In this document: piece by piece, positions 9,024-20,029 of the stretch
Layout of the letters: every line of letters begins with the position of its first letter
Numbering within the stretch: the first letter of the stretch is position 1
Source: Sphingomonas sp. MA1305
Lineage (GTDB): Bacteria > Pseudomonadota > Alphaproteobacteria > Sphingomonadales > Sphingomonadaceae
Assembly: GCF_016107325.1 (NCBI RefSeq)
Contig: NZ_RCVT01000001.1
Coordinates: 992,001 to 1,056,000 of the forward strand
Length of the DNA stretch: 64,000 nt
Direction: 5' to 3'
The notes under the pieces: generated by a model
Seen by the model: the letters and a program-made list of their open reading frames with translations, nothing else
The model's database searches: none
What the model was told of the DNA's origin: nothing
Made by a program: the position numbers and the translations under genes

Positions 9024-9206
9024 CTAGCAGCATCGCCCGCCGCCGCGGCCGCCGTAGCGCGCCTGCTGCCGGTCGCGGAAGAATTGCGCCTCGGTCATCA
9101 CCGGCGCGTCGGGATGATGCGCGGCCATATGGTCGACATAGGCGCGGTAGGACGGCTGACCGACCATCGCACGCGCGGTGTCGGCGACGAGCGACCAGAT
9201 GCTCAT
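9024..9206 (-). CDS. ybdD: YbdD/YjiX family small protein
   Basis: A 60-residue protein of the YbdD/YjiX family, the small partner encoded after CstA-type carbon-starvation transporters. It shows the family pattern of a tryptophan near the N-terminus, GQPSYRAYVDHM, HHPDAPVMTEAQFFRDRQQARYGG and a short tail. Here the tail ends in RCC. The ATG overlaps the cstA stop by 4 bp (ATGA), so translation is coupled. In E. coli the related small proteins are needed for pyruvate uptake with their CstA/BtsT partner; the same role is likely here. Confidence 0.88.
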   Translation of the reverse strand: MSIWSLVADTARAMVGQPSYRAYVDHMAAHHPDAPVMTEAQFFRDRQQARYGGRGGGRCC

Positions 9207-11245
9207 GCCGCCGCCGGAATTTCGTTGACGCTCGGCGCCGGCATCCGCCGCGCCGCAAGGCAGGTGCGGATGGCGTAGACGATGATCGTCGCCACCACGG
9301 CAAGGAACAGCGCGCACAGAGCGGCATCGACGCGGTCGTTGAACACGATGCGGCGCATTTCGGCGAGCGATTTGGCGGGCGCAAGCGTTTCGCCGCGCGC
9401 CAGCGCATCGGCGAAGCGGCGTGCATGCGCGAGGAAGCCGACGCGCGGATCGGACGACAGCAGCTTGAGCAGCCCGGCGCTGACCGTGCAGGCGATCAGC
9501 CAGGCGGTCGGCACCAGCGTCACCCAGGCGTAGCGCTCGCGCTTCATCCGGAACAGCACGACGGTGGCGAGCAGCAGCGCGACCGCCGCGAGCATCTGGT
9601 TGGAGATGCCGAACAGCGGCCACAAGGTGTTCACCCCGCCGAGTGGATCGGTGACGCCCTGGTAGAGGAAGAAGCCCCAGGCGGCGACGCACAGGCCGGT
9701 GCCGACGAGGCCGGGCACGAACGAGGTCGCGTTGCGGAAGGACGGGACGGCGAGGCCGATCAGATCCTGCAGCATGAACCGCCCGGCGCGGGTGCCGGCA
9801 TCGACCGCGGTCAGGATGAACAGCGCCTCGAACAGGATCGCGAAATGGTACCAGAAAGCCATCATCTCGCGGCCGCCGATGATACGGCTGAAAATGTGCG
9901 CCATGCCGACCGCCAGCGTCGGCGCGCCGCCGGCACGGCTGATGATCGTCGTCTCGCCGACGTCGCGGGCGGTCTGCGCGAGGGCTGCGGCGTCGATCGG
10001 GAAGCCCATCGCCGTTACCGCGGCGGCGGCGCTGGCGGCGTCCGTGCCGACCACCGCCGCGGGGCTGTTCATCGCGAAATAAACGCCCGGATCGATGATC
10101 GACGCGCCGATCAGCGCCATGATCGCGACGAAGCTTTCCATCAGCATCGCACCATAGCCGATGAAGCGCGCATCGCCTTCGCTTGCGATCAGCTTGGGCG
10201 TGGTGCCGCTGGCGATCAGCGCGTGGAAGCCGGAGACCGCACCGCAGGCGATGGTGATGAACAGGAAGGGGAAGAGCGATCCCGACCAGACCGGGCCGCT
10301 GCCGTCGACGAAACGGGTCAGCGCCGGCATGCGCATGGCGGGCATCACCACGACGATGCCGATCGCCAGCGCCGCAATCGCGCCGATCTTCAGAAAGGTC
10401 GACAGATAATCGCGCGGCGCGAGCAGCAGCCAGACGGGGAGCAGCGAGGCGATCGCGCCATAGCCGATCAGGATCCAGCAGAGCTGCACCGGCGTGTAGG
10501 TGAAGAGCGGCGCGAGGATGGCGGAGGCGGCGACATCGCGGCCGTAGACGATAGCGAGGATCAGCCCGACGAGGCCGAGCAGCGACACCTCGCCGATCCG
10601 ACCCGGCCGGATCCAGCGCGTGTAGATGCCCATCAGCAGCGCGAGCGGGATGGTCGCGGCGACGGTGAACAGGCCCCAGGGGCTGTTGGCCAGCGCGCGC
10701 ACGACGATCAGCGCGAGCACGGCGAGGATGATGACCATGATCGCAAAGGCGCCGACCAGCGCCACCGTGCCGGGCACCGCGCCCATCTCCATGCGGATCA
10801 GCTCGCCGAGCGAACGCCCGTCGCGGCGCATCGAGATGAACAGCACCATGAAGTCCTGCACCGCGCCGGCGAGCACGACGCCGGCGAGGATCCACAGCAT
10901 GCCGGGGAGGTACCCCATCTGCGCGGCGAGCACGGGGCCGACCAGCGGCCCGGCGCCGGCGATGGCGGCGAAGTGATGGCCGAACAGCACGCGGCGGTCG
11001 GTGGGCACGAAGTCCAACCCGTCGGGGTGACGGACCGCCGGCGTCGGCCGGGCGGGGTCGAGGCCGACGACGACCTTGGCGAGGTAGAGCGAATAGAAGC
11101 GGTAGGCGATGAGGTAGACGCACACCGCCGCGACGACGATCCACAGCGCGTTGACGCTTTCGCCGCGGTGGAGCGCGACAAGGCCGAGCGCGCCGGCGCC
11201 GAGCAGGGCGAGAGCGATCCAGCAGAGCCTGTTCGCGATTCTCAT
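9203..11245 (-). CDS. cstA: CstA-type carbon starvation / pyruvate transporter
   Basis: Polytopic inner-membrane protein of 680 residues with many hydrophobic helices. It carries the CstA landmark segments RRVLFGHHFAAIAGAGPLVGP and, in the middle, a conserved loop with CGAVSGFHALIASGTTPK. The family imports peptides or pyruvate during carbon limitation. The ATG at 11245 has a GGGAGAGG ribosome-binding site, so I preferred it over an in-frame start about 110 bp upstream that would add a non-conserved leader. It is coupled to ybdD downstream and diverges from uvsE. Confidence 0.94.
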   Translation of the reverse strand: MRIANRLCWIALALLGAGALGLVALHRGESVNALWIVVAAVCVYLIAYRFYSLYLAKVVVGLDPARPTPAVRHPDGLDFVPTDRRVLFGHHFAAIAGAGPLVGPVLAAQMGYLPGMLWILAGVVLAGAVQDFMVLFISMRRDGRSLGELIRMEMGAVPGTVALVGAFAIMVIILAVLALIVVRALANSPWGLFTVAATIPLALLMGIYTRWIRPGRIGEVSLLGLVGLILAIVYGRDVAASAILAPLFTYTPVQLCWILIGYGAIASLLPVWLLLAPRDYLSTFLKIGAIAALAIGIVVVMPAMRMPALTRFVDGSGPVWSGSLFPFLFITIACGAVSGFHALIASGTTPKLIASEGDARFIGYGAMLMESFVAIMALIGASIIDPGVYFAMNSPAAVVGTDAASAAAAVTAMGFPIDAAALAQTARDVGETTIISRAGGAPTLAVGMAHIFSRIIGGREMMAFWYHFAILFEALFILTAVDAGTRAGRFMLQDLIGLAVPSFRNATSFVPGLVGTGLCVAAWGFFLYQGVTDPLGGVNTLWPLFGISNQMLAAVALLLATVVLFRMKRERYAWVTLVPTAWLIACTVSAGLLKLLSSDPRVGFLAHARRFADALARGETLAPAKSLAEMRRIVFNDRVDAALCALFLAVVATIIVYAIRTCLAARRMPAPSVNEIPAAA

Positions 11246-11361
11246 GGCCTCTCCCTTGTGCACCTCACCCGTCATGCCGGAACATGTCCCGGGTGACAGG
11301 TAGGCGGTAGGCGGCGATGTCATGTCGCGCAACCGCCCGCGCTGACGCTCGTTCACCCGCG

Positions 11362-12501
11362 ATGACCGATCCCGATCGCCCGCTGCGGCTCGGCTTTCCC
11401 GTCAAGGTGATGGGCCGGCCCGACTTCAAGAGCAACGACACCCGCCGCTGGCAGAAGGGGCCGCACCTCAAGGCGTCGCTGGAGGAGGTCGACCGCATCC
11501 TCGACTATCTCGCCGCCGAGGATCTGCACATGTACCGGCTGTCGTCGGATCTCGCACCCTATGCGACGCATCCCGACCTGCCGCAGTTCCATGACATGGT
11601 CGCGGAGAGCGACGCGGAGCTGAAGGCGTTCGGCGCCAAGGCGAGGGCGCTCGACATCCGGCTGTCGTTCCACCCGTCGCAATATGTCCTGCTCAACAGC
11701 CCCGATGCGGCGCTGACCAAGAAGAGCATCTGGGACCTCGCCAGCCAGTCGGAAATGCTCGAGCGGATGGAGCTCGACGACGAGGCGGTGGTCGTCACCC
11801 ATGTCGGCGGCGTCTACGACGATCGCGAGGCAAGCCGGGCGCGGTGGATCGCGGGCTGGGAGCAATGCCCGGATCATGTCCGGCGGCGGCTGGTGCTGGA
11901 GAATGACGACTTGCGGTTCTCGGCCGCGGACGTGCTGTGGATCCACGAGCGTACCGGCGTCCGGCTGATCTTCGACTATCAGCACTTCTGGTGCCTCAAC
12001 CCGGAGCGGCTCGACATGCGCGAGACGCTGGAACGGTTCATGGCGAGCTGGCCCGAGGGCGTGCGGCCGAAGATCCACTTCTCCAGCCCACGCACCGAGA
12101 TGCGCGAGGTGAAGCAGAAGATCACTGCGCAGCAGCGCGCGAGCGGCAAGGCGGTCCGGAAAGGTGAAGTGACCAAGGCACCGGTCAAGGACAACGCGCG
12201 GGTCAAGACCGTGCTGCGCCCGCCGGTGTGGACCGGCCATGCCGACTTCACCAATCCGTTCGAATTCGCCCGCTTCATGCGCGATGCCGAGGGGCTTGTG
12301 TTCGACGTGATGATGGAGGGCAAGGCCAAGGACCTCAGCTTGCTGAAGCTGCGGCCCGATCTGCTGCGCTATGCGCCGGACGTCGCGGCGCGTTTCGGCA
12401 TCTTCGCCGAGGATGCCGAGGATCTCGCGCGCGACGAGGCGGCGCTCGACGACGGCGTCGGCGCGGAGGAAGAGGCGGACGTCGACGAGGGGGTGCGCTG
12501 A
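11362..12501 (+). CDS. uvsE: UV DNA damage endonuclease
   Basis: UVDE family endonuclease of about 379 residues that nicks DNA 5' of UV photoproducts and other lesions, starting a repair route independent of UvrABC and photolyase. It begins with the conserved RLGFPVKVMG. It contains the TIM-barrel segments with metal-ligand residues: DLHMYRLSSDLAPY, RLSFHPSQYVLLNS, VVTHVGGVYDD, LVLENDD, FDYQHFWCLNP and KIHFSSPR. I chose the ATG at 11362; an in-frame ATG at 11317 would add 15 residues with no family support. An acidic C-terminal tail follows the catalytic part. It is divergent from cstA and not in an obvious operon. Confidence 0.93.
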   Translation: MTDPDRPLRLGFPVKVMGRPDFKSNDTRRWQKGPHLKASLEEVDRILDYLAAEDLHMYRLSSDLAPYATHPDLPQFHDMVAESDAELKAFGAKARALDIRLSFHPSQYVLLNSPDAALTKKSIWDLASQSEMLERMELDDEAVVVTHVGGVYDDREASRARWIAGWEQCPDHVRRRLVLENDDLRFSAADVLWIHERTGVRLIFDYQHFWCLNPERLDMRETLERFMASWPEGVRPKIHFSSPRTEMREVKQKITAQQRASGKAVRKGEVTKAPVKDNARVKTVLRPPVWTGHADFTNPFEFARFMRDAEGLVFDVMMEGKAKDLSLLKLRPDLLRYAPDVAARFGIFAEDAEDLARDEAALDDGVGAEEEADVDEGVR

Positions 12502-12558
12502 TTGCGTCTGTTGGGCTGAGATGTGTGGGGTGGTGGTCGGGACGATGCTCGAATAGCT

Positions 12559-12652
12559 CGTCATCCCCGCGCAGGCGGGGACCCAGATACGCAGGTTCCT
12601 AGGTCATCCGCCAGGTCAGCATTTCTGGATTCCCGCCTCCGCGGGAATGACG
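12559..12652. repeat. REP-like inverted pair (REPIN-type)
   Basis: Two copies of one 28-bp motif in opposite orientation: 12559-12586 and the reverse complement at 12625-12652. Each has its own internal palindrome (CCCCGC/GCGGGG type) and ends in CCAG on the inner side. The outer ends are CGTCAT and ATGACG. This arrangement matches extragenic palindromic elements (REP/REPIN) common in Sphingomonas and Xanthomonas genomes. It lies between the convergent uvsE and acs genes and may also work as a bidirectional terminator. Confidence 0.8.
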
Positions 12653-12710
12653 AAGTGGGCGTCGGCGGCCTTCCGGCCCCCAACTCCTTGGTCAGTGATG
12701 GCGGCGCGTA

Positions 12711-14648
<1,938 letters not shown>

Positions 14649-14728
14649 CGACGCTTCCAGGGATCGGGTGGCAGGGCGGCGGGACTGTAGTCGGGTTGGG
14701 GCAGCAGGCAAGACGTCACCACCGCCTT

Positions 14729-14756
14729 CGTCATCCCCGCCTGAGCGGGGATGACG
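14729..14756. repeat. Perfect REP-like palindrome
   Basis: Two perfectly complementary 12-bp arms (CGTCATCCCCGC and GCGGGGATGACG) around a 4-nt loop. It shares its outer half with the repeats at 12559-12652, so it belongs to the same family. It lies 10 bp beyond the stop of the alpha/beta hydrolase gene and may act as its terminator, although no T-tract follows. Confidence 0.8.
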
Positions 14757-14765
14757 GGACGTTGT

Positions 14766-15593
14766 TCAACGCCCCAGGAAGGTCAGCAGATCGCTGGTCA
14801 GCCGGTCGCCCTCGGTGGCGAACAGGCCATGCGGCGCGCCGTCATATTCGACCAGCTGGCTGTCCGCGATGCCGACCGCCGCGGCCCGGCCGGCGGCGTC
14901 GATCGGCACCGTCTGGTCGGAGGTGCCGTGGATGATCAGCGTCGGCACGCGGAAGGCGGCGAGATCGGGGCGGAAATCGGTATGACCGAACGATTCCGCG
15001 CAGGCCAAAGTCGGCTTCAGCCCCGCCATCATCGCGGTTGTGGTCGCCCAGTCGAGCACCTCGTCGCTGACGGGCGAGCTGATATAGCCGACGCCGAAGA
15101 ACTGCTTGAAGAAGGTGTGGCGGAAGAAGTGGGCGCGGTCCTGCTTGATGCCGTCGCCGATGCTCTGCAGCGTCTCTTCCGGCGTGCCGTGCGGATTGTC
15201 GTCGGTCTTCAGCATGTACGGCACGACGGAGCTGATCAGGCCGGCGGCGACGATACCCTTGCCGTCATGGCGGCTCATGTAGCGCGCGACCTCGCCGCCA
15301 CCCATCGAAAAGCCGACCAACGTGACGCCATCGGTCGCGCCCGTCGCCTCGAGCACGTCGGCCAGATCGTCGGTCAGCGTGTCATAGTCGTAGCCGCTCC
15401 ATGGCTGGCCCGAGCGGCCGAAGCCGCGACGATCATAGGCGATGGCGCGGAAGCCGGCGTCGGCCAGCGCCATCATCTGCGGGTCCCAGCTGTCGGCGGA
15501 CAATGGCCAGCCGTGCAGCAGCACAACCGGGCGGCCTTCGCCCCAATCCTTGACATAGATGTCGGTGCCGTCGCGCGTCTTGACGTAAGGCAT
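14766..15593 (-). CDS. Alpha/beta hydrolase, non-heme chloroperoxidase-like
   Basis: Cytoplasmic serine hydrolase of 275 residues. The nucleophile Ser96 lies in the elbow GFSMGG. The oxyanion-hole motif LLHGWP is near residue 26. The acid is in LIIHGTSDQTVP, and the catalytic His is in GAPHGLF near the C-terminus. This pattern matches the cofactor-free haloperoxidase/arylesterase group; the natural substrate cannot be told from sequence. The ATG at 15593 diverges from the DUF885 lipoprotein gene, with 128 bp between them. Confidence 0.88.
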   Translation of the reverse strand: MPYVKTRDGTDIYVKDWGEGRPVVLLHGWPLSADSWDPQMMALADAGFRAIAYDRRGFGRSGQPWSGYDYDTLTDDLADVLEATGATDGVTLVGFSMGGGEVARYMSRHDGKGIVAAGLISSVVPYMLKTDDNPHGTPEETLQSIGDGIKQDRAHFFRHTFFKQFFGVGYISSPVSDEVLDWATTTAMMAGLKPTLACAESFGHTDFRPDLAAFRVPTLIIHGTSDQTVPIDAAGRAAAVGIADSQLVEYDGAPHGLFATEGDRLTSDLLTFLGR

Positions 15594-15721
15594 TGCAGTT
15601 TCTCCGTGGCTTCACCGCCCTCCGCTTCAACGAGCCCGTCCTCGCCGCCGTTCCCGCTGGCGGGCTGGCGCAACCGTACCAACGGTGCCAGCATCCGACG
15701 CGATACGAATCAGGAGACGAT

Positions 15722-17485
15722 ATGCGATTGAGGGTAGCGGCATCCCTGACGGCGCTCGCCATGGCGACGGCGGCCTGTCAGGTGAATGTACACGAGGCGG
15801 ACAACAATCAGAGCGCCGCAGCGGCGCCGGCGGCGGCGCCGGCCGGCATGGCGAAGAGCCGCTGGGCGCAGTTCCGCGACGGCTTCATCGAAGGCTGGTT
15901 CAAGCTCGATCCGGCCAATGCCGTCTATCAGGGCCGGCACGATTTCGACGGTCAGCTGCCCGACTGGAGCGCCGCGGGGCTGAAGCGGCAGAGCGACTTC
16001 CTGCATCAGGCGATCGACAAGGCGAAGGGGTTCGCCGACGCCGATCTGAAGCCGGAGGAGCGGTTCGAGCGCGACTATCTGGTGCAGGTCGCGCGCGGCA
16101 AGTTGTTCTGGCTGGAGGATGCCGACCAGCCGCATACCAATCCGGCCTATTATGTCGGCGGCGGGCTCGATCCCAACGTCTATATCGCGCGGCCCTATGC
16201 CGATGCGCCGACGCGGATGAAGGCGCTGATCGCCTTCCTCACCCGCGTCCCCGATGCGGTCGCCAACATTCGCGCCAATCTGAAGACGCCGATGCCGCGG
16301 TCCTTCGTCGATTATGGCACCGCCGGCTTCAACGGTTTCGCCGACTATTACGTCGGCGATGCGAAAAAGGCGTTTGCCGGGGTAAAGGACGCGAACCTGC
16401 AGGGGCAGCTCGACGTCGCCGCCGCCAACGCCAGCAAGGCGATGCGCGATCTCGGCGGCTGGGTGGCGAGCCAGAAGGGCAGCGCGACCGGCAATTTCGC
16501 GCTCGGCGCCGATCGCTTCCAGCGCATGATTGCGGCGACGGAGGGCGTCGACACGCCGCTCGCAACGCTGGAGGCGGCGGGGCGCGCCGACCTGAAGCGC
16601 AACCAGCAGGCGCTCGCCGCGGCCTGCGCGCAATTCGCGCCCGGGCAGACGATCCCCCAGTGCATCGACAAGATGGGCGCCAACAAGGCGCCGGACGGCC
16701 CGGTGGCCGAGGCGCGGCGCCAGATCCCGACGCTGCGCGCCTTCGTCATCAAGAACGACCTCGTCACCATCCCGGGGACGGAGGAGGCGAAGGTCGAGGA
16801 AAGCCCGCCCTACAACCGGCAGAACAGCGCCTATATCGATCCGCCGGGGCCGTTCGATAAGGGCATCCCCTCGGTCTACTACATCTCGCCGCCCGATCCG
16901 GCGTGGGACAAGAAGACGCAGGACGCGTTCGTGCCGGGCAAGGCGGACCTGCTGTTCACCTCGGTGCATGAAGTCATGCCCGGGCATTTCGTCCAGTTTC
17001 TCCACGCCAACCGCTCGCCGTCGCTCTTCGGCCGGCTGTTCGTCGGCTATGCCTTCGCCGAAGGTTGGGCGCATTATGCCGAGGAGATGATGTGGGAGGC
17101 GGGGCTGAACAACGGCGATGCCGAGACGCATGTCGGGCAGATCAGCAACGCGCTGCTGCGCGACTGCCGCTTCCTGTCGGCGATCGGGCTGCATGCGCGC
17201 GGCATGACGCAGGACCAGAGCCTCAAGATGTTCCGCGAGCAATGCTATCAGGACGAAGGCAATTCGCGGCAGCAGGCGGCACGCGGCACCTACGACCCCG
17301 CCTATCTCAACTATACGATGGGCAAGTTGATGATCCGCAAGCTGCGCGCCGACTGGACCGCCAGCCGCGGCGGACGCAAGGCGTGGAAGGCGTTCCACGA
17401 CCAGTTCCTGAGCTACGGCGGCCCGCCGATCCCGCTGGTCCGCCAGCAGATGATGGGTGAGCCAACCGCAAAGGCGCTGTTCTGA
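15722..17485 (+). CDS. DUF885 family lipoprotein, putative metallopeptidase
   Basis: Exported 587-residue protein. A lipoprotein signal ends at ATAAC, with the lipid-modified Cys at residue 19, so it is probably anchored in the envelope. The DUF885 hallmark HEVMPGH begins at His416; the family is thought to be zinc-dependent, using an HExxPGH motif. A second conserved block (YAFAEGWAHYAEEMM) follows about 40 residues later. An in-frame ATG at 15593 exists, but only the 15722 start gives a proper signal peptide. No peptidase substrate is known. The gene stands alone. Confidence 0.88.
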   Translation: MRLRVAASLTALAMATAACQVNVHEADNNQSAAAAPAAAPAGMAKSRWAQFRDGFIEGWFKLDPANAVYQGRHDFDGQLPDWSAAGLKRQSDFLHQAIDKAKGFADADLKPEERFERDYLVQVARGKLFWLEDADQPHTNPAYYVGGGLDPNVYIARPYADAPTRMKALIAFLTRVPDAVANIRANLKTPMPRSFVDYGTAGFNGFADYYVGDAKKAFAGVKDANLQGQLDVAAANASKAMRDLGGWVASQKGSATGNFALGADRFQRMIAATEGVDTPLATLEAAGRADLKRNQQALAAACAQFAPGQTIPQCIDKMGANKAPDGPVAEARRQIPTLRAFVIKNDLVTIPGTEEAKVEESPPYNRQNSAYIDPPGPFDKGIPSVYYISPPDPAWDKKTQDAFVPGKADLLFTSVHEVMPGHFVQFLHANRSPSLFGRLFVGYAFAEGWAHYAEEMMWEAGLNNGDAETHVGQISNALLRDCRFLSAIGLHARGMTQDQSLKMFREQCYQDEGNSRQQAARGTYDPAYLNYTMGKLMIRKLRADWTASRGGRKAWKAFHDQFLSYGGPPIPLVRQQMMGEPTAKALF

Positions 17486-17935
17486 GACGGCGAGGGGGCT
17501 GTGCGGCGGTCGACACCGTTGGCAGCCCCCTCCTTGCGATGGTGAGTCTTGACAGAATTGACGCCTGAACGTGCGATTGTGCGGTCCTGTGCGTGACCGG
17601 CATTCGATGGTTGATCTCAACGGTTCAAAGAGCAGGCGCGGCGATGGCGTCTTATATCTATCAGCGGGGAACGTTGTAGGACAGCCATTCGAGGAAGCAG
17701 CGATTTTGGCGCGACGCCTTCGTGCTGAGCTGTCGTCCTGTGCCTTAACAAATCCAAAAACGGTAGTTCCGCGGCATCACGCTCCTGTCGCCGCGCCGGG
17801 GCACACCGCGGACGATCTCCTGCCTGGGGAGCCAAGCCTCAAGATGTAAGATAGGTCTTTATCGGACTAAATGACGACTGCGTCGCAGATAGGCCACCGA
17901 TACCCTACTGACAGAGTCGGATATCGGAGAAGTTT
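17486..17935. other. Intergenic stretch upstream of the TonB receptor, no gene recognised
   Basis: About 450 bp with lower GC than its neighbours, especially 17640-17935. The short frames inside it show no family motif and no convincing ribosome-binding site. It probably holds the promoter of the siderophore receptor gene. I could not find a Fur-type 19-bp operator by eye. It may also contain the decayed remains of a gene. Confidence 0.5.
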
Positions 17936-20029
17936 ATGACCCGTCCTTGCTGGCTGGCCTTACCCGCTCTGGCGCTGGCGCAGCCCGCCGTCGCGCAGGT
18001 GCAATCCACCGGCGACCCCGTCGACCAGGACCGCACCGACATCGTCGTCAGCACGGCGGCGGAGCGGCGGGCCGCGGACGGCGGAGCGCTCGGCACGCGG
18101 TCGATCCTCGACACGCCGTTTTCGGTGCATGTGGTCGGTGCCGAGGAGTTGGCGGAGCGGCAGGTCAAATCACTTGCCCGCGTCTTCGCGCAGGATGCGT
18201 CCGTTGTCGCCAACGGCGACACCTACACGTTCAACGCCTATTCGCAGACCGTGCGCGGCATTCCACTCGACGACTATAATGGCTATCGGATCAACGGCGA
18301 CCCGTTCTACATGACGACGGTCGAGCTGCCGCTCGAATCCTTCGAGAGCATACGACTGTTGAAGGGGGCATCGGGCTTCCTCTACGGCTTCAACGCGCCG
18401 GGCGGGCTGATCGACTATCGGACCAAGCGGTCGACACCCGCGGCCTTCGCCAGCGCGGATATCGGCTCCTCGTCGGACACCATCCTATCGGAACATGTCG
18501 ATCTCGGCGGCCCGATCGCCGGCGGCTTCGGCTATCGCCTCAATGCAACGCATGAGCGCGGCGAGACGTACAGCGGCTCGCATGTCCAGCGTTATTCGGC
18601 TTCGCTCGGCCTCGACACGCGGCTGAACGACACGCTGACCTGGACCGGCGACCTCATCTATCAGGATCGGCGCATCCGCGGCGGGACGCAGGATTTCTTC
18701 ATCAATGATCCCGACGCCTATGGCGCCGACCATCTGCCGCGACCGGTGAGCGGACGGACCAATCTGGCCGCTTATCCAGACCTCTTCTTCACCAGCCACG
18801 CCTTCTACGGCGGCACCGGCCTCAGTTGGGCGGTGACGCCCCGTTGGACGGCGCACGCCGCCTACAGCAACAGTTTGGATTGGCGGACCTACAAGTCGGA
18901 ATGGATGTCGCTGACCAATCCGGCGGGCGATTATCAGCCGCTCCTGTCGACCAATCCTCGATCGTGGTCGCGCTACAATCAGGTGCAGCTCTCTTTGGAG
19001 GGGCATTTCGCGACCGGCGCTATACGCCATCAACTGACGCTAGGGACCAACTGGCAACGGCTAAACAAATATCTGCCGCTGAGCCGCGTCTCCGCGCTGG
19101 TCGGGACGGAGAACCTTTATGCGGCGGTGGTACCTATCGCCTATCCGACCGAGTTTACCGGCGGCGTCTATCACAACTATCGTTCAACACAGGGCGGACT
19201 ATTCGCCAGCGACACGCTGACCCTCGGCCGGGTGTCGCTGATCGCCGGACTGCGCGCCAGCCGCTTCGCCGAGGACCAGATCAGCAAGACTGGCGTGCAC
19301 ACGCCTTATGCCAAGACACCGGTAACCCCGGTCGGGGCGCTACTCTATCACCCTTGGCACGACGCGACACTGTACTTCAGCTACGTCCAGGCGCTGGAGA
19401 GCGGGATCACCGTGCCCGATACCTATGTCAATGCGCGCGAGACCCTGCCGCCGGTCAAGTCGCAGCAGGTCGAGGCCGGGATCAAGATCGATCGAGCGGG
19501 CTGGTCCTTTTCCGCCGCGGCGTATCGGATCGATCGCGGGGCGCAATATGCCAATGCGGCGCGCGTCTATGTCTCCGACGGGCAGCAACGCTACGAGGGG
19601 ATAGAGGCGGAGGCGCGAGTGTCACTGCCGCTCGGACTGGTGCTGGCGGACAGCATCGCCGTCGAGCGCGCCGTCTATCGCCGCACCGACCCGCTGTTAC
19701 AGGGTAAGTCGGTCGAGGGCGTGCCCGGCCTGAAGGAGACGGTACAGCTGAGCGAGCAGCCATCGGCTCTGCCCGACCTGAAGGCAACGCTGGAGGCGCA
19801 GCGCAGCAGCAGCCTGTGGGGCAATGACGTCAACAGCTTCCGCGTCCCGTCGGTGACGTTGGTCAACGCGCGTGTGAGCTATGTGGTGAAGCCGAACGGC
19901 ACGCCGGTGACGTTGCGCGCCGAGGTCTACAACCTTTCCGACCGTGCGAGCTGGGGGTTCCTCGCCTCCGGCTATGTCTTCGTCCAGCCGCCCCGCACTG
20001 TGTTGCTCGGCGCCAGCGTGAAGATCTAG
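17936..20029 (+). CDS. TonB-dependent siderophore receptor
   Basis: Outer-membrane ferric-siderophore receptor of 697 residues. A signal peptide ends near residue 21 (AVAQ). The plug domain follows (about residues 50-160) with ILDTPFSVHVVGAEEL, SQTVRGIPLDD and the LLKGASGFLYGFNAPGGLIDY block typical of the siderophore class. A beta-barrel fills the rest and ends in LLGASVKI. There is no N-terminal signalling (STN) domain, so it is not expected to control a FecI-type sigma factor itself. It meets the MFS gene tail to tail, with both stops sharing one CTAG. The specific siderophore is unknown. Confidence 0.93.
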   Translation: MTRPCWLALPALALAQPAVAQVQSTGDPVDQDRTDIVVSTAAERRAADGGALGTRSILDTPFSVHVVGAEELAERQVKSLARVFAQDASVVANGDTYTFNAYSQTVRGIPLDDYNGYRINGDPFYMTTVELPLESFESIRLLKGASGFLYGFNAPGGLIDYRTKRSTPAAFASADIGSSSDTILSEHVDLGGPIAGGFGYRLNATHERGETYSGSHVQRYSASLGLDTRLNDTLTWTGDLIYQDRRIRGGTQDFFINDPDAYGADHLPRPVSGRTNLAAYPDLFFTSHAFYGGTGLSWAVTPRWTAHAAYSNSLDWRTYKSEWMSLTNPAGDYQPLLSTNPRSWSRYNQVQLSLEGHFATGAIRHQLTLGTNWQRLNKYLPLSRVSALVGTENLYAAVVPIAYPTEFTGGVYHNYRSTQGGLFASDTLTLGRVSLIAGLRASRFAEDQISKTGVHTPYAKTPVTPVGALLYHPWHDATLYFSYVQALESGITVPDTYVNARETLPPVKSQQVEAGIKIDRAGWSFSAAAYRIDRGAQYANAARVYVSDGQQRYEGIEAEARVSLPLGLVLADSIAVERAVYRRTDPLLQGKSVEGVPGLKETVQLSEQPSALPDLKATLEAQRSSSLWGNDVNSFRVPSVTLVNARVSYVVKPNGTPVTLRAEVYNLSDRASWGFLASGYVFVQPPRTVLLGASVKI

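Noticed and set aside
9425..11296. A 623-codon open frame opposite cstA, full of Arg, Asp, Glu, Gln and His
   Set aside because: Composition typical of an antisense frame; cstA has all family motifs on the minus strand.
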